Shown: positions 25,637 through 36,799 of the stretch, one piece after another | How the letters are laid out: each line of letters starts with the position of its first letter | Position numbering within the stretch: position 1 is the stretch's first letter | Assembly (NCBI RefSeq): GCF_039544005.1 | Contig: NZ_BAABKV010000001.1 | Span: 2,418,001 to 2,482,000, forward strand | Length of the DNA: 64,000 nt | Reading direction: 5' to 3' | DNA from: Kitasatospora paranensis | GTDB taxonomy: Bacteria > Actinomycetota > Actinomycetes > Streptomycetales > Streptomycetaceae | The notes under the pieces: model-generated | Databases searched by the model: none | Seen by the model: only the letters and a program-made list of their open reading frames with translations | What the model was told of the DNA's origin: nothing | Translations under genes and position numbers: made by a program

Positions 25637-25680
25637 CTTGCCGCGCGGCAAGGAACCCCGGTTCCGGACACCCCTAGGGG
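25637..25680. promoter_or_regulatory. Cluster of three palindromes between divergent MMPL genes
   Basis: CTTGCCGCGCGGCAAG (25637-25652, perfect 16 bp), GGAACCCCGGTTCC (25652-25665, 6-bp arms) and CCCCTAGGGG (25671-25680, perfect) lie in 44 bp. The 25500-25966 spacer holds no ORF I would support. They are probable operator sites for a regulator of one or both transporters; no regulator gene is adjacent. Confidence 0.55.
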
Positions 25681-25966
25681 ACCGCACCGCGACCCCCGTC
25701 CCATCCTGACCTGCGCCACAACCGGTTTTCCTCCTGCCCTGGGTGGATCCGCCTCCCCCTCGGGGTGGATGCCGCGCCGACCCTCAGGAGGAGACGAGGG
25801 GTAGGGACAACCCCACCCCCGCCCTCCGGGCAGGCCCAGGGTCGACTCACCTGCTGGCCCGATTCCTCGTCAGAGCCGCCGTTCCTAGGCTCGGTTGTGC
25901 CGCCGGAGGGCACCCGGCGCACCGGCTCAGGCGGCCGCAGGCCGTCGCTCTCCCTGGGGGAATCCC

Positions 25967-28234
25967 GTGAAACCCAAGCTCGGACTCGCCGCCGCCATGG
26001 GCGCGTGGAGTGCCAGACACCGCAAGACCGCGGTCTTCGGCTGGCTGCTCTTCGTCGTCCTCGCCGCCTACCTCGGCGGGGTGCACGGCAGCACCAAGGT
26101 CACCGACTCCGAGTCGATGCCCGGCGAGGTCGCCCGGGCCGCGAAGATCCTCGACGACGCCGGCATCAAGACCCCGGCCGGCGAGACCGTGCTCGTGCAG
26201 AGTGCCGCGGCGACCGCCGACGACCCGGCCTTCCGCGCCGTGGTCGAGCAGACCGCCGCCGCCGTCCGGGCCACCGGCAAGGCCGCCGACGTCCGCAGCC
26301 CGTACGACACCGGGGCGGTCTCGGCCGACCGGCACTCGGCGCTGCTGCAGTTCACCGTCGTCGGCGCCGACCGCGACGAGGCGGTGGCCAACGTGCCGGC
26401 CGTGCTCTCGGCCGTCGCCGGCGTCCAGGCCGCCCACCGGGACACCACCGTGGAGGAGCTCGGCGAGGCCAGCTCCGGCAAGTGGGTCCAGGACCAGTTC
26501 AAGAACGACTTCCAGCGCGCCGAGTGGACGGCCGTCCCGCTGGCGCTGGGCATCCTGCTCATCGCCTTCGGCGCCCTGGTCGCCGCCGTGCTGCCGGTGG
26601 TGCTCGCGCTGACGGCCTTCATCGCCGCCGGGGGCCTGGTCGCCCTCGCCAGCGGGATGCTGCACACCAGTGACGACGCCAGTTCGGTGATGCTGCTGGT
26701 CGGCCTGGCCGTCGGCGTCGACTACTGCCTGTTCTACCTGCGCCGCGAACGCGAGGAGCGCGCCGCCGGGCGCGACGCCGCCACCGCCCTGCAGGTTGCC
26801 GCCGCCACCTCCGGCCGGGCCGTGCTGGTCTCCGGCGTCACCGTGGTGGTCGCCATGGCCGGCATGTTCCTCACCGGGATCGCCGACTTCCAGGCGATGT
26901 CGTTCGCCACCATCGTCGTGGTGGTCACCGCCGTCCTCGGCTCGCTGACCGTGCTGCCCGCCCTGCTGTCGATGCTCGGCGACCGCGTGGAGAAGGGCCG
27001 GCTGCCGCTGCTGCACCGGCTGCGCCGGCCCGACAGCGCGGCCGGGGCGGGCGGCCGGGTCTGGAACGCGCTGCTCACCCCCGTGCTGCGCCGTCCGCTC
27101 GCCGCCACCGTGCTCGCCGGCGGCCTGCTGCTCGGCCTGGCCGCGCCGATGCTGACCATGCACACCGCCAACCTGACCTTCCAGCAGCAGCTGCCCGCCG
27201 ACAACGCCCTGGTCGCCACCTCGAAGCGGATCGAGGCGGCCTTCCCCGGCAGCCCCGCCCCGGCCACCGTGGTGGTCAAGGCCACCGCCATCGACTCCCC
27301 CGCCATGCGGCAGGCCATCGCCGACCTGCAGGCGAAGGCCCTCGCCACCGGGCGGATGCACGGGCCGATCCAGGTCACCGTGCACAAGGAGCAGAACATC
27401 GCCGTGATCGACATCCCGCTCGCGGGCAGCGGCAACGACGCCGCCAGCACGGCGGCGCTCACGGCGCTGCGCACGGACGTGGTCGCCACCACGGTGCTCA
27501 AAGTGCCCGGCACCGAAGCCCCGGTCACGGGCAGCACCGCGGGGTCGCACGACTTCAACCGGCAGATGTCCGACGCGATGATCCCGGTCTTCGGCTTCGT
27601 GGTGGCCTTCGCCTTCCTGCTGATGCTCTGCTCGTTCCGCTCGCTCGGCATCGCCCTGACCGCGGTGGTGCTCAACCTGCTCTCGGTCGGCGCCGCGTAC
27701 GGCGTGCTCGCGCTGGTCTTCCAGCACGGCGTGGGTGCCTCGCTGTTCGGCACCGCCGGGGTGGGCGCGGTGGAGTCCTGGGTGCCGCTCTTCCTGTTCG
27801 TGATCCTCTTCGGCCTGAGCATGGACTACCACGTGTTCGTCGTCTCCCGGATCAAGGAGGCCCACGACCGGGGTCTGGCCACCCGGGCCGCCGTCTCGTA
27901 CGGCATCCGCTCCACCGCCGGCGTGGTCACCAGCGCGGCTGTGATCATGGTCGGGGTGTTCGGGGTGTTCGGCACCCTGTCCATGCAGTCGATGAAGCAG
28001 ATGGGCGTCGGCCTCGCGGTGGCGGTGCTGATCGACGCCACGGTGATCCGCGCGGTGCTGCTGCCCGCCGTGATGAGCCTGCTCGGAGAGCGCAACTGGT
28101 ACCTGCCCCGCTGGCTGTCCTGGCTGCCGAGCCTGTCGCACGGCGCGCCCCTGCCGCCGGTCACCCCGGCCGCGGCAGACCCGGCCGGCCTGCACCTGCC
28201 GGACGGCCCGTTCCCGAGCGACGTCCGGGTCTGA
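25967..28234 (+). CDS. MMPL/RND-type membrane transporter
   Basis: A 755-aa exporter with two repeats. The start of the first helix is AVFGWLLFVVLAAYLGG. The first relay motif is VGLAVGVDYCLFYLRRERE and the second FGLSMDYHVFVVSRIKEAHDRG. The loop between has the usual mixed alpha/beta porter domains. GTG 25967 follows CTGGGGGAA; Met 35 codons later would leave a shorter N-terminus. It is not a paralogous duplicate of the neighbour by eye: the second relay motif is GLSMDY here and IGTDY there. No regulator or lipid-biosynthesis gene flanks it, so cargo is unknown. Confidence 0.92.
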   Translation: MKPKLGLAAAMGAWSARHRKTAVFGWLLFVVLAAYLGGVHGSTKVTDSESMPGEVARAAKILDDAGIKTPAGETVLVQSAAATADDPAFRAVVEQTAAAVRATGKAADVRSPYDTGAVSADRHSALLQFTVVGADRDEAVANVPAVLSAVAGVQAAHRDTTVEELGEASSGKWVQDQFKNDFQRAEWTAVPLALGILLIAFGALVAAVLPVVLALTAFIAAGGLVALASGMLHTSDDASSVMLLVGLAVGVDYCLFYLRREREERAAGRDAATALQVAAATSGRAVLVSGVTVVVAMAGMFLTGIADFQAMSFATIVVVVTAVLGSLTVLPALLSMLGDRVEKGRLPLLHRLRRPDSAAGAGGRVWNALLTPVLRRPLAATVLAGGLLLGLAAPMLTMHTANLTFQQQLPADNALVATSKRIEAAFPGSPAPATVVVKATAIDSPAMRQAIADLQAKALATGRMHGPIQVTVHKEQNIAVIDIPLAGSGNDAASTAALTALRTDVVATTVLKVPGTEAPVTGSTAGSHDFNRQMSDAMIPVFGFVVAFAFLLMLCSFRSLGIALTAVVLNLLSVGAAYGVLALVFQHGVGASLFGTAGVGAVESWVPLFLFVILFGLSMDYHVFVVSRIKEAHDRGLATRAAVSYGIRSTAGVVTSAAVIMVGVFGVFGTLSMQSMKQMGVGLAVAVLIDATVIRAVLLPAVMSLLGERNWYLPRWLSWLPSLSHGAPLPPVTPAAADPAGLHLPDGPFPSDVRV

Positions 28235-28258
28235 CCCGGGCCGTCGCCCGCCCCGCCC

Positions 28259-28288
28259 GGCCGGGCCCCGCCACCTGCGGGCCCGGCC
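28259..28288 (+). terminator. Terminator after the second MMPL gene
   Basis: GGCCGGGCCCCGC pairs with GCGGGCCCGGCC (one bulged base) across a 5-nt loop, 24 bp after the stop. Confidence 0.7.
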
Positions 28289-28343
28289 GACGCGCGTGCG
28301 GCCGGTGCGCCAGGATGGTGCGGAACGCGCCCAGAGGAGTCCC

Positions 28344-29235
28344 ATGCCCGCCTTCGACGAAGCCCGCGCCCGCGTCCTGCTGGCCGAGGCCTGCCGTACC
28401 GCCGGCCTCCCCGCACCCGACGGTGCCCGGATGCTCGCCCTCGGCGAGAACGCCGTCCTCGACCTCGGCGACCCCGCGGTGGTGGCCAAGGTCGGCCGCG
28501 CCCCGATCTGCTCCCGCGCGCCGCCCGCGAGCTGACCGTCGCCGGCTGGCTGGACGACCGGGGCGTCCCGGTCGTCCGCCCGTACCTGACCGACCCGGTG
28601 ACCGCCCAGGGACACCCGGTCACCTTCTGGCGGCGCCTGCCCCCGGCCGTCCGGCCCGCCCGGCCCGCCGACCTCGCGCCGCTGCTGCGGGCCCTGCACG
28701 CCCTGCCGGCCCCGCCCGCGCCGCCCGCCCCGCTGGGCCGCCGTGACCTGCTCGCCCCGGTCGACCGGTGGCTCGCCGCGGCCGACGGCCACATCGATCC
28801 GGCGGACGCCGCGTTCCTGCGGGCCCGCAGGGAGAGGTTCGTCACGGCGGCCGCCGCACTGACCCCCACCTGGCACCCGGCACGGTGCACGGCGACGCCC
28901 TCCCGCGCAACGTCCACGTCGGCCCGGCCGGCCCCGTCCTGCTCGACCTGGAGAACGTCGCCGACGACCTCCGCGAGCACGACCTGGTGGTGCTGGCCCT
29001 CAGTCAGGACCGCTACGGCGTCCCGGCCGAGGAGTACCGGGCCTTCACCGCCGCCTACGGCTGGGACGTCCGGGACTGGGACGGCTTCGCGGTGCTGCGC
29101 GGCACCCGGGAGACCGCGAGCGCCGCGTGGGTCGCCCAGCAGGTGCCCGGCAACCCGGCCGCGGCGGCCGAGTTCGGCCGCCGGGTGGCCTCCTTGCGCG
29201 ACGAGGAGACCTCCGTACGCTGGTATCCGTTCTGA
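28344..29235 (+). CDS. Aminoglycoside-phosphotransferase-family kinase (two one-base breaks)
   Basis: About 297 aa of APH/choline-kinase fold, split over three frames. Part one is MPAFDEARARVLLAEACRTA through VVAKVGRAP; one more C at 28501-28504 continues DLLPRAARELTVAGWLDDRGVP. A second added C at 28876-28878 gives WHPGTVHGDALPRNVHVG, with the catalytic HGDxxxxN and then LLDLENVADD (metal-binding Asp). Start ATG 28344 follows AGAGGAG. Both breaks are single-base losses in C runs, so the gene is probably intact. Substrate is unknown: such genes act on small metabolites more often than on antibiotics. Confidence 0.8.
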
Positions 29236-29254
29236 GACCCACGGACCACGTCCG

Positions 29255-29264
29255 TTCGTACGAA
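29255..29264. promoter_or_regulatory. Recurrent TTCGTACGA motif upstream of the deacetylase
   Basis: TTCGTACGAA is a 10-bp palindrome. TTCGTACGA recurs at 545-553 (before araB) and 36749-36757 (before treY), always intergenic. It may be a shared regulator site or chance; three hits in 64 kb are more than expected for a 9-mer. Confidence 0.3.
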
Positions 29265-29352
29265 GACGACGGAACCGACGGTTCTCCGCGGGACGTCGTC
29301 CCCGGCACGCGCCCCCACCCGGGCGGCCGGTACGACGTCAGGAGTCGTCACC

Positions 29353-30329
29353 ATGCGCAAGCCCACCCCCGATCCCGGCGCGCCCTCGGCATCGGCCTCG
29401 CCGCGCTGCTCACCCCGGCCGTGATCGCCGGCTGCGGATCGCTGCCCGCCCAGCGGACGAGCGCCGACGCGGGCCGCACCACCGCCGCGGCCGTCACCCC
29501 GCGGGGCACCGTCGGCAGCACCGGCGCGGCGGCGGCCACCGGGATCCCCGCGCAGCGCACCGCCTCCGCCACGCCCTCCCCCACCGCGACCGCGACCGCG
29601 CCGACCGGCTCGGACGGCGACGGCGCGCCGGACTCCCCTGGCACCACCGCGCCGGCCGCGCCGACCTCCACCGCCGGCTCCCCCTCCGCGGGCGTCACGA
29701 CACCGGCCGGCAGCCCCTCCGGTCGGCCGAACCACATCATCCGCACCACGGCGAGCGGCGGCCGGACGGTCGCGCTGACCTTCGACGACGGGCCCGGCCC
29801 GGCCACCCGCCCGATCCTCGACCTGCTGGCCGAGTACCACGCGCACGCCACCTTCTGCGAGGTCGGCAACGAGGTCACCCGCGACCCGGGCGCCGTCCGC
29901 CGGATCCTCGCCGAGGGCCACCGGCTCTGCGACCACACCGTCGACCACCCGCAGCCGATGCACACCCAGCCGCACGATCGCCAGGTGCACGAGATAGCCG
30001 ACGCCCAGCAGTGGATCGTGGACGCCGGCGGCCCCGGCACGCAGGTCGCGTGGTTCCGGGCGCCCGGCGGCGACTTCAGCGCCGACAACGAGCAGATCGC
30101 GGCCGACCACGGCATGCGCTCGCTCGGCTGGTCGGTCGACCCGCGCGACTGGTCCCGGCCCGGGGTGCCCGCGATCGTCGCCAACGTGCAGCAGCACGTG
30201 CGCCCCGGCAGCGTCGTCCTGATGCACGACGGCGGCGGCGACCGCAGCCAGACCATCGCCGCCCTGCGGCAGCTGCTGCCGTGGCTGGTCGCCCAGGGCT
30301 ACACCTTCGACTTCCCCGCGGGCGGCTGA
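29353..30329 (+). CDS. Polysaccharide deacetylase, NodB-type lipoprotein (one-base break)
   Basis: Exported metal-dependent de-N-acetylase acting on peptidoglycan or surface polymers. ATG 29353 has AGGAG upstream. One added C in 29366-29370 yields MRKPTPRSRRALGIGLAALL and joins the long frame, with lipobox VIAGC. A Thr/Ala/Pro-rich linker of about 100 residues follows, then the NodB domain: TFDDGPGPATRPILD (metal Asp), CDHTVDHPQ (metal His pair), RAPGGDF and VVLMHDGG. About 325 aa after repair. No operon partner is evident. Confidence 0.85.
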
Positions 30330-30340
30330 CCCGCCCGCGG
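30316..30340 (+). terminator. Terminator overlapping the deacetylase stop
   Basis: CCGCGGGCGG and CCGCCCGCGG form a perfect 10-bp stem whose 5-nt loop contains the stop codon. As the next gene is convergent, the hairpin may serve both strands. Confidence 0.65.
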
Positions 30341-30372
30341 ACCCGCCGGGCCCCCGTGGCCGGCCCGCACCG

Positions 30373-31107
30373 TCAGCCGGCCGCCGCGAGCGGATCGCCG
30401 GCGCCGTACGGCACGACCGGCCAGGCGGGGTCTATCGAGGCCTGCGGATCCGAGGTGCGGCGCAGGTACTGCTGGAAGGAGGCGGCCTGCTCGGCCGCGG
30501 CCCGGATCTGGAGCGCGTGCAGGTCGGCGAGCCGGACGGCGCCGACGGCGGGGAAGGCCTCGCCGACCCGGCGGGCCACGCGGGCGGCCGCGACGGCGTC
30601 CGCGCCGGCCTCGTGGGCGTCGGCCAGCACGACCCCGTAGTGCTCGCACAGGGCCTGCAGGTTGCGCTTGCCCCGGCGGTAGCGGTCCGCGTGCTTGTCG
30701 AGGACGAGCGGGTCGATGACCGGCGCCGGTGCGCCGCCGACCCGGGCGGAGAGCGGGAGGACCCCGTGCCGGCGGCACTCGCGGTCGAGCAGCGACAGGT
30801 CGTAGCGGGCATTCATGATCACCAGCGGCACGCCACCGGCCAGGGCCTCGGCGATCGCCCGGGTGATCTCCTCGACGGCCTCGCGGGCCGGCACGCCGCC
30901 CCGGGCCTGCTCGGTGGAGATGCCGTGGATGGCGCTGGCCTCGGCGGGGATCGGTATGCCCGGGTCGACCAGCCAGTGCCGCTCGGCGGAGACGGTGCCG
31001 TCCGGCTCCAGCCGGACCAGGGCCGCGGTGACGATCCGGTCGTGCTCGATGTCCGTGCCGGTCGTCTCCAGGTCGAAGGCCAGCAGGGTCGCGCCGAGCC
31101 AGCTCAT
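30373..31107 (-). CDS. DEDDh 3'-5' exonuclease (DnaQ-like)
   Basis: This 244-aa protein has exonuclease-domain residues in order: LLAFDLETTGTD (Exo I, DxE), MNARYDLSLLDRECR (Exo II Asp) and DAHEAGADA (Exo III, H-x-x-x-x-D). The C-terminal 60 residues have no recognised domain. The subfamily is that of stand-alone epsilon-like proteins used in DNA repair or RNA turnover, not the polymerase III subunit. ATG 31107 follows a G-rich site. Neighbouring genes on this strand do not share function. Confidence 0.9.
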   Translation of the reverse strand: MSWLGATLLAFDLETTGTDIEHDRIVTAALVRLEPDGTVSAERHWLVDPGIPIPAEASAIHGISTEQARGGVPAREAVEEITRAIAEALAGGVPLVIMNARYDLSLLDRECRRHGVLPLSARVGGAPAPVIDPLVLDKHADRYRRGKRNLQALCEHYGVVLADAHEAGADAVAAARVARRVGEAFPAVGAVRLADLHALQIRAAAEQAASFQQYLRRTSDPQASIDPAWPVVPYGAGDPLAAAG

Positions 31108-31230
31108 CGCGGCGCCCCCGCCCGGTGCCGGCGTGGCGGGCGGATGCGGTCGGCCGCCTCCTGCGTCGCGTCATCTGCCTGTCCTTCCGTCGCTGCTGGC
31201 ATGACGGGGACCATCATCGCCTGCACCTGT

Positions 31231-31266
31231 GACAGCCCCGCCGGGCGGGGCACCGGCGGGGCTGTC
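31231..31266 (-). terminator. Terminator of the Dyp peroxidase gene
   Basis: GACAGCCCCGCCGG and CCGGCGGGGCTGTC form a perfect 14-bp stem with an 8-nt loop, 50 bp after the peroxidase stop. Confidence 0.85.
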
Positions 31267-31315
31267 GGGGACGGGGGAGGCGGTACGGGGCGAGGGGACG
31301 GCAGTGGACGCCGGT

Positions 31316-32593
31316 TCAGCCGAGCAGCGCCCGGCCCAGCCAGTCGGAGTCGTCGCGCACACCGGGCAGGGCGAAGAAGTAGCCGCCGCCCACGGGCGCC
31401 AGGAAGTCGGCCAGCGGCTCGTTCGCGAGCCGGGTCTGCACGGCCTCGAACTGCCGCGCCACGTCCTGCTGGTAGCAGCAGAACAGCAGGCCCATGTCGA
31501 GCCGGCCGGAACCGTCGACGCCCCGGTCGTAGTTGAAGCCGCGTCGCAGGATCCGCGAGTCGGCCGTCGCGGCCGTCCGCGGGTTGGCCAGCCGGATGTG
31601 CGCGTCGAGGGCGATGACGGCGCCGTCCGGGTCCTTGGCGTAGGCCGGCGGGTCGGTCTCGGACCGGCCCCCGAGCGGGGCGCCGCTGTCCTTGTGTCGG
31701 CCGATCATCCGCTCCTGTCCGGCGGCGGTGACCCCGTCCCAGGCCTCGACCCTCATCCGGATGATGCGCAGCACCTGGTAGCTGCCGCCGGCCGTCCAGG
31801 CGGGCTCGCCGCCGTCCGCCCGGACCCAGACCAGGCTGTCCATCAGGCGGTCCGAGGTGGTGTCGGGGTTGACGATGCCGTCCTTGAAGCCGAGCAGGTT
31901 GCGCTGGGCGCCGTCGGGCCGGGCCCCGTTCTGGAAGCCGTCGACCCGCCAGCGCACCCGCAGCGCGCCGTCGGCGGCCCGCACGAGGTCGCGCAGGGCG
32001 TGCAGCACGGTGTCCTGGCTGTCGGCGCAGATCTGCAGCGAGAGGTCGCCGTGCAGTTCGGCGTCCTGGAGGGCGTCGTTGGGGAAGGTCCGCATCGGGG
32101 TCAGCCGGGCGGGCCGGAGCTCGGCGAGCCCGTAGCGGTCGTCGAAGAGCGAGGCGCCGACGCCGACCGTGACGGTGAGGTTGTCGGCCGGGACGACCGG
32201 GCCGAGCAGTCCGCTGTCGCCGCCCGGTGCGTCACCGCCCGCGGTCAGGAACCGGATCCGGTCGGTGAGGGTGCGCAGCAGCTGCTCCAGGCCGGTCCGG
32301 TCGGCAGCGGTGACGTCGAAGGCCGCGACGGTGGCGTAGCCCTGCGCGGGGGTGGTGATGCCGGCCTGGTGGGCGCCGTGGAAGGGCACGGCGCCGTGCG
32401 CGGCCCGGTCGGTCCGCGGGGCGGCCGCGGCGGCCGGCCGGGCGCCGGCGAGGACGGCTCCCCCGGCGGCGCCCGCGGCCAGGGCCGCCCTGACGAAGCT
32501 GCGCCGGTCGGCCCCGGGCCGGGCGTCGCCGGGCTCGGCGGGCGCGGTGTGCGGGAAGGGGCAGGAGCCGGTGGCTATGGGCTGGCTGGGCAT
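31316..32593 (-). CDS. Tat-exported Dyp-type haem peroxidase
   Basis: This is a 425-aa EfeB/DyP-like enzyme. The twin-arginine signal is [22 protein letters not shown] at about residues 29-50, with an Ala-rich cleavage region. The haem-site motif GFKDGIVNP (GxxDG) and the distal Arg region ([21 protein letters not shown]) are present. ATG 32593 follows GGAG. Without efeU/efeO next to it, it is more likely a stand-alone secreted peroxidase than part of an iron importer. Longer upstream readings to 33196 run into the next gene and are not supported. Confidence 0.93.
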   Translation of the reverse strand: MPSQPIATGSCPFPHTAPAEPGDARPGADRRSFVRAALAAGAAGGAVLAGARPAAAAAPRTDRAAHGAVPFHGAHQAGITTPAQGYATVAAFDVTAADRTGLEQLLRTLTDRIRFLTAGGDAPGGDSGLLGPVVPADNLTVTVGVGASLFDDRYGLAELRPARLTPMRTFPNDALQDAELHGDLSLQICADSQDTVLHALRDLVRAADGALRVRWRVDGFQNGARPDGAQRNLLGFKDGIVNPDTTSDRLMDSLVWVRADGGEPAWTAGGSYQVLRIIRMRVEAWDGVTAAGQERMIGRHKDSGAPLGGRSETDPPAYAKDPDGAVIALDAHIRLANPRTAATADSRILRRGFNYDRGVDGSGRLDMGLLFCCYQQDVARQFEAVQTRLANEPLADFLAPVGGGYFFALPGVRDDSDWLGRALLG

Positions 32594-32921
32594 CGGGCGG
32601 ACTCCGGGGTCTCGGCTTGGTCGGTCGGGACGGCGGGAGCGTCGGGCGGGCGCGTCGGAGGGTGCCGCCGCCGGACGCTCCGCGTCCACGTCAACCGTGC
32701 CGCCGGCCGGGCCGTCCGGCGGGCCCGGGGGCCGGCCCGGACGACCCGGCCGCAGCCGCGAACCGGCTTTCGCGGGAGGGGACTTGGCGGCGGGTGCCGG
32801 GCCGGGCGGGCCGGCGCCGGACCACCCGCACGGGTCGCCGCGGTGCGCCGACTGGCCGTGCGCCGGCGCCCGGGCGGGCGGCCGGCCGGAGGACCGAGCA
32901 GCCGGACGGCCGGACGGCCGG
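32594..32921. other. Intergenic spacer before the Dyp peroxidase gene
   Basis: No supported gene in 328 bp. It is G/C-rich with short direct repeats of CCGGACGG near 32905-32925. I see no convincing promoter, U-rich terminator or dyad. Confidence 0.5.
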
Positions 32922-34190
32922 TCAGGACACCGCGCGGGAGTCCGCCCAGGAGCCCTCGAACTCCTCGCGGTAGACCTCCAGCAGCCCCGGCTCGGTGCCG
33001 CCGGGCGCCTGCCCGGCGCCGCCGCGCAGGACCAGCGCCGGGGACTCGATGCCGCGGGCGCGCCGCAGGTACGGCTGGACGATGCCGATGTCCCCCGAGC
33101 GGCGGCGGCCGCCGGTCTGGCCGGGGATCCGCGGCCCCTCCACCAGGTACGCGGTGAAGCGGGGCATCTCGTCGGAGACCCTGATCTCGAAGCCACCGGG
33201 GTCGCGCAGCCGGGCCCGCACCCGCCGGGCGTGCATGATGTTCATCTCGATGGAGCGGGCGAGCTCGCCGCGGCCGATGCCGAGTTCGCGCTCGCGGCGG
33301 CGGACGGCGCTGCTGGCCGGGTTGAGGAACAGCAGCCGGACCCGGCAGCCCTCGGTGGCCAGCCGGACGAGCCGCTTGCCGGTGTAGTTCTGGCAGAGCA
33401 TGCCGAGGCCGATGCCGACCGCGTCCAGCCGGCGGGCCCCGTCGAGCAGGTCCTCGACGGGCAGCTCGCGCTGCAGCCGGACCCGGTCCGCGTGCACCGC
33501 CACGACGTCGGCGTAGCGGCCGGCGACGAGTTCCTCGACGACGTCGGCGGGCACGCCGCCGCCACCGCCGTCGAGCAGGCCGAGCAGCCGGGCCGCGGCG
33601 CGCTCGGTCTGGTCGAGGACGGTCTGGGAGAGGCTGCGGTTGCGGGAGACGACGTGCCGGGCGACCTCCAGCTCGTCGAGGGCGAGCTCGAGCTCGCGCC
33701 GGTCGACGACGTACGGCTCGAAGCACGGCCAGTGCTGGACCATGAGCTCGCGCAGCTGGGGCAGGGTGAGGAAGACCAGCGGGTCGTCGTCGGCGGGGTC
33801 GAGCAGGTAGCCCTTGCGGCGGCTGACCTCGCGGACGGCGCCGGCCCGCAGCACCCACTCCTCGCCGGCCGGGCCGGCCGCGGCGGTGACCCAGTCCTCG
33901 CCGTGGGCGGGCGCGTAGACGGGGCGCAGCGCCTCGTCGACGAGGGCGCGCATGCGCTGCTCGACGAGGTTGAGCCAGACGTAGGCGCGGCCGGTGAGCC
34001 GGACGCGCCGGTAGGCGAGGTCCCATTCGCCGGCCGACCAGGCGAGCGGGGCGCCGTCGGGCGGCCCGGGGTGGCCGGGGCCGGTGGTGCGGCCGGGCGG
34101 GCCGGAGCGCATGACGACGGTCGGGGCCTCGCTGCGGCCCGGCTCCGGCCCGTCGAAGCCGTCGCCCCGGCCGTCGGCGGGGAACCCCAT
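32922..34190 (-). CDS. SAV2148-type HEPN-domain protein
   Basis: A 422-aa cytoplasmic protein of the Streptomyces SAV2148-like HEPN family. A proline/glycine-rich N-terminus of about 45 residues precedes [33 protein letters not shown] (HEPN-like helices), then the long helix [22 protein letters not shown] and a C-terminal alpha/beta part ([33 protein letters not shown]). HEPN domains often act as RNases or RNA-binding modules. The RxxxxH active-site motif is not clearly present here, so RNA cleavage is not claimed. ATG 34190 follows GAGTGAGG. Confidence 0.8.
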   Translation of the reverse strand: MGFPADGRGDGFDGPEPGRSEAPTVVMRSGPPGRTTGPGHPGPPDGAPLAWSAGEWDLAYRRVRLTGRAYVWLNLVEQRMRALVDEALRPVYAPAHGEDWVTAAAGPAGEEWVLRAGAVREVSRRKGYLLDPADDDPLVFLTLPQLRELMVQHWPCFEPYVVDRRELELALDELEVARHVVSRNRSLSQTVLDQTERAAARLLGLLDGGGGGVPADVVEELVAGRYADVVAVHADRVRLQRELPVEDLLDGARRLDAVGIGLGMLCQNYTGKRLVRLATEGCRVRLLFLNPASSAVRRRERELGIGRGELARSIEMNIMHARRVRARLRDPGGFEIRVSDEMPRFTAYLVEGPRIPGQTGGRRRSGDIGIVQPYLRRARGIESPALVLRGGAGQAPGGTEPGLLEVYREEFEGSWADSRAVS

Positions 34191-34594
34191 GCACTACCTC
34201 ACTCTCGGCCGTAGCCCACGCGCGGCGACGGTCCGTCCACTGACAGGTTCTCAACCATGGCGGGGCGGGCCCGGCCTGTCGCCGCACGGGGGCCGGAGGT
34301 GTGCCCCACCGACGATCAAGAGTACTGCCCGGCCCGGCCGGGACGCAGCCTGTTGACGGCACAACAATGGCGCGGGCGGGTCGGACGGCAGGGTCCGAGC
34401 GCCCGGTTTTCGGCTCGCGGACACCCGTTCGGGCGAACAACAGGTGAATGGGTTCGGTCGGCGGGCAGGGGGCGGGGAGGATGCGACGTGTGCCGTGCGT
34501 CACGGTACGGACACGACCGCACATGGACCGGCGCCGGGCCGGGCATGTGCGAGGGGACGCCGGTTCCCGTTGCTTTGAGGGAAGTTGAGGTCTT
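34191..34594. other. Divergent spacer between the HEPN gene and treX
   Basis: 404 bp with no supported ORF. It should hold promoters for both directions. An imperfect dyad lies at about 34486-34515 (GTGTGCCGTG...CACGGTACGGACAC), 80 bp before treX, and may be a regulator site. I cannot assign a sigma factor. Confidence 0.4.
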
Positions 34595-36706
<2,112 letters not shown>

Positions 36707-36799
36707 CGCCGCCCGGGCGGTGCGCCCGCACGGACGCACCGTCCCCCGTTCGTACGACAGCGGCCATAGCCGCCGTCCGGGGCGGGTAGGCATCACGGC

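Noticed and set aside
25847-28876. A 1009-codon minus-strand frame across the second MMPL gene
   Set aside because: It is low-complexity and has no domain; the plus strand encodes a clear MMPL transporter.
28598-30640. A 680-codon frame through the phosphotransferase and deacetylase
   Set aside because: Only its first 95 residues or so are the middle of the phosphotransferase; the rest is a shadow of the deacetylase and exonuclease genes.
32594-32921. ORFs in the spacer before the Dyp peroxidase gene
   Set aside because: The frames are Arg/Pro/Gly-rich extensions of flanking shadows without start context or motifs.
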